Below, piece after piece: positions 62,181 to 64,000 of a stretch of DNA of 64,000 bases. The DNA comes from an uncultured Muribaculaceae bacterium (GTDB lineage: Bacteria > Bacteroidota > Bacteroidia > Bacteroidales > Muribaculaceae). Location: positions 62,001 through 126,000 of the forward strand of contig CAJTWL010000003.1 in assembly GCA_910579845.1 (NCBI GenBank), in the 5' to 3' direction. Position 1 is the stretch's first letter; every line of letters begins with the position of its first letter. Below the pieces are notes generated by a model. The model searched no databases and was not told the origin of the DNA. It saw only the letters and a program-made list of their open reading frames with translations. A program made the translations under genes and the position numbers.

Positions 62181-62196
62181 AAGTTGTTAACAACTT
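62181..62196. promoter_or_regulatory. 16-bp perfect palindrome upstream of susC
   Basis: AAGTTGTTAACAACTT is an exact palindrome 43 bases upstream of the susC ATG, just beyond the terminator palindrome it slightly overlaps. Its position is compatible with an operator for a dimeric regulator; no match to a named operator is claimed. Confidence 0.4.
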
Positions 62197-62234
62197 ATTA
62201 AGAAAATAAGCCCCGGGGCTTATTTTCTTAATAA
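62195..62234. terminator. 40-nt perfect palindrome between phosphoesterase and susC genes
   Basis: 62195-62214 is exactly complementary to 62215-62234 (GGGGCTTATTTTCTTAATAA and its complement), with a GC-rich centre and T-rich arms. It lies 16 bases after the phosphoesterase stop, so it should terminate that minus-strand transcript before susC. Confidence 0.8.
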
Positions 62235-62250
62235 TATTTATCTTATGATG

Positions 62251-64000
62251 CTATTTCACTTTGTACTGGTCAAGATTAAACGCGTAAGGACGCTGGATCT
62301 CCTGAGTGTATACGTTGCCGAATTTGTCAGTGGTTGTAACCACGATATCCGTGTCGGCATCAGGACATTGTACAGTGAAGAAGTGGAACCGCTGTGAAGT
62401 TCCGGTTCCCGGAACGGAGGTAAGGGCGTCTCTGTCCCAATATTGGATTGTCATGGCAAGGATAGACAGCGGGTCATAAGCGCGGTAAGGTGTTGTCGCG
62501 AGGACTGCTCCCGATTTTGTCTTGACTTCTATCTTGCAGCTTGAGTTCCAGTTCCATACGTTGATGAGGACTTTGTTCTTCATCTTTCCTTCCGAATAAG
62601 GATCCACATAACGTGTCTTGAAGGTCTTGATCACATTGGCGTCTTTAAGATTCTTGAACTCTGAGAGAGCATATGTGAAGTCTACGTTGTTCATGTCATA
62701 GACACGGAACTGCTCAGCCTCGGAGCGCTGTGTCCCTTTATAAGACCATTTGACATCCTTCCCTTTGAAGTCGAAGATAGCGTAACCTGCCGGTGTTCCG
62801 TCCGTGCAGACATGGTTGCCGGGTGAGTAGTTGCCGGAATACCACCAGTCGGCGCATACTGCCGGAATATTGTGCTCATATACATTGCTGTAGCTGTTGC
62901 CTGCGTCTCCGGGAAGCACTGTGTGCTGCTGATGGAGGTGGGCGTTTACGAAGTGTACCTCACGGTTGCCGAACAATGAAATAAGTGCCGCGTAATCCCT
63001 TCCGGATCTGAGGTTATATGCGTTGAAGGTCGATGTGTTGTAAGAGAAGATTGAGCCGTGGGTCATCACGTATACAGGTGTGTCGTCAGACACGTGCTTG
63101 AGGTCTTCCTGAATCCAGCTTTTCTGTCCGCCGTATACCGTTTCCGAGTAGGGACGGTCCTTGACTCCATCATATGCGCTACAGTCGATATTGTCCAATA
63201 CAATAAAGTGGATTTTGCCGATATTGAATGAGTACCATGCGGGCGCTATGTTCATCTGGAATGGGGTAGTGGCATCGAAGTTGCTTGCGATCGATTTAGG
63301 ATCGTGGTCATGGTTGCCTATTGTCTGGTATACGGTGAGATTCTTTATGTTCTCGTTGATAGTGTTTACATACTGGGGCAGCTGATAGCCGTTTTTCCAA
63401 TAACTGTCCCAGGTCATGTCTCCGAGGGTGATTCCGTAGATCTTTTCACCTGCATGTGAGTTCTTATAGGATGTCACATCGGCAGTGAATTTTTTATACT
63501 GACCGATATCTCCTGTTCTTTGGGCAAGGTGCATGTCACCAAAATAGAGGATCTTGAAGTTGTCCTGGTTGTCCACTTTCTTCACTGTGAAAGAGTGGTT
63601 CTCGGCTACGTTGTCGGCAAGTATGAGATTTTTGTAGATTGCCGGGAATACGCCGTTTGTCTCAGGTTCGTAGCCGGACGGAACGGAGTAGAACACCACT
63701 TTCTGTTTCTTTTCCGATTTCAGCTGATATTCTCCTTTGTCGTTGGTAGTAGTTGTTATTGCGCCATCGCTGACAACCACACCCGGAACAGGTGTGCCGT
63801 CGGTGGTCTTGATTGTTCCGTAGACGGTTGTGCCTTCTTCGATGTTTATAACCTCCTCGACAACATTGATGATTACAGTTCCGATAAGCTGACGGTTGGC
63901 GCCATGCTTGATATAGAACTTGTAGGTCGCGGACTTAAGTCCAGCCGGAACAGTGAATGTAAATGATTTTTCATCTGCGGCAGTTATCGGACAGATGATG
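62251..64000 (-). CDS. calcineurin-like metallophosphoesterase, 5'-truncated
   Basis: The frame is open from 63780 through the window end, so the start lies beyond 64000. The visible N-terminal part is a beta-sandwich (about 30 residues visible), then a CarboxypepD-reg/MetallophosN-like domain (GTTVYGTIKTTDGTPVPGV). The phosphoesterase domain has every metal motif: FGDMHL (DxH), LGDMTWD (GD), GNHDHD (GNHD), MTHGS and NAHLHQ (HxH). A MetallophosC-type end follows (LINVWNWNSSCKIEVKTKSG). The substrate is a phosphomonoester or diester; location periplasmic or surface. It precedes susC but is separated from it by a strong terminator. Confidence 0.88.
   Translation of the reverse strand, partial: IICPITAADEKSFTFTVPAGLKSATYKFYIKHGANRQLIGTVIINVVEEVINIEEGTTVYGTIKTTDGTPVPGVVVSDGAITTTTNDKGEYQLKSEKKQKVVFYSVPSGYEPETNGVFPAIYKNLILADNVAENHSFTVKKVDNQDNFKILYFGDMHLAQRTGDIGQYKKFTADVTSYKNSHAGEKIYGITLGDMTWDSYWKNGYQLPQYVNTINENIKNLTVYQTIGNHDHDPKSIASNFDATTPFQMNIAPAWYSFNIGKIHFIVLDNIDCSAYDGVKDRPYSETVYGGQKSWIQEDLKHVSDDTPVYVMTHGSIFSYNTSTFNAYNLRSGRDYAALISLFGNREVHFVNAHLHQQHTVLPGDAGNSYSNVYEHNIPAVCADWWYSGNYSPGNHVCTDGTPAGYAIFDFKGKDVKWSYKGTQRSEAEQFRVYDMNNVDFTYALSEFKNLKDANVIKTFKTRYVDPYSEGKMKNKVLINVWNWNSSCKIEVKTKSGAVLATTPYRAYDPLSILAMTIQYWDRDALTSVPGTGTSQRFHFFTVQCPDADTDIVVTTTDKFGNVYTQEIQRPYAFNLDQYKVK

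Noticed and set aside
62181..62196. Rex operator (TTGTTAA-type site) upstream of susC
   Set aside because: The palindrome lacks the four-base spacer between half-sites that Rex operators have, and no functional link to redox control is apparent.

Overview
This window is chromosomal DNA from a Bacteroidota bacterium, almost certainly order Bacteroidales. The evidence is Bacteroidota-type promoters (TTG, about 20 bp, TAnnTTTG), SusC/SusD pairs, lipobox-bearing surface proteins, a PorU/PorV type IX secretion (T9SS) locus, long SecA and RluB forms, and families largely confined to this phylum. A gut lineage such as Muribaculaceae is a reasonable guess, but the family cannot be fixed from the sequence alone.

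Layout. 0-19 kb is mostly housekeeping: the 3' part of a PorE-like OmpA/beta-propeller protein, a DUF2461 protein, the gltX-waaA operon, a DEAD-box helicase with a DUF3256 protein, RluB with a huge Gln/Asn/Gly-rich N-terminus, asnS, a DUF4105 membrane protein, a catalytically dead alkaline-phosphatase-fold protein, secA, and two GYF_2/CD225-like membrane proteins. A tRNA-Gly(CCC) at 19.06 kb is followed by a truncated integrase and an AT-rich accessory stretch (19.2-25.6 kb). This stretch holds an orphan two-TM protein, a DinD pseudogene, a BspA-like lipoprotein and a DUF2971-like protein, and it surrounds a YdbS/YdbT-like PH-domain pair. It looks like an eroded integrated island.

25.9-37.6 kb is the most coherent functional block: a GH25 lysozyme, a first PorU-like C25 protease, rex, an apparently inactive FAH-fold protein, a second PorU-like protease, porV, ispF and lgt. 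PorU and PorV form the T9SS attachment complex. Overlapping stop/start codons tie rex, the FAH-like gene and the second porU together. 37.6-46 kb holds sufS-sufD-sufC (no sufB here), a CvpA-like gene, ackA, pta and an LptF/G permease. 46.2-48.3 kb is a complete preQ0/preQ1 set (queF-queC facing queE-queD across a perfect palindromic terminator). A C4 zinc-ribbon coiled-coil protein, a Nif3-like protein and aspS follow.

51.9-55.3 kb is an AT-rich cassette of a serpin lipoprotein and a C10 (SpeB-like) cysteine protease, bracketed by two nearly identical 111-bp palindromic repeats. From 55.4 kb to the end is a minus-strand SusC/SusD outer-membrane uptake locus with a BACON lipoprotein and a calcineurin-like phosphoesterase that runs off the window end.

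Non-coding structure worth noting: two further elements with terminal inverted repeats (after asnS; between porU and porV) that share a core GCATAGCGGGCTATG motif, several exact palindromic terminators, a possible leader peptide before rluB, and a possible structured RNA before the BspA-like gene. No CRISPR array, rRNA or intact transposase is present.
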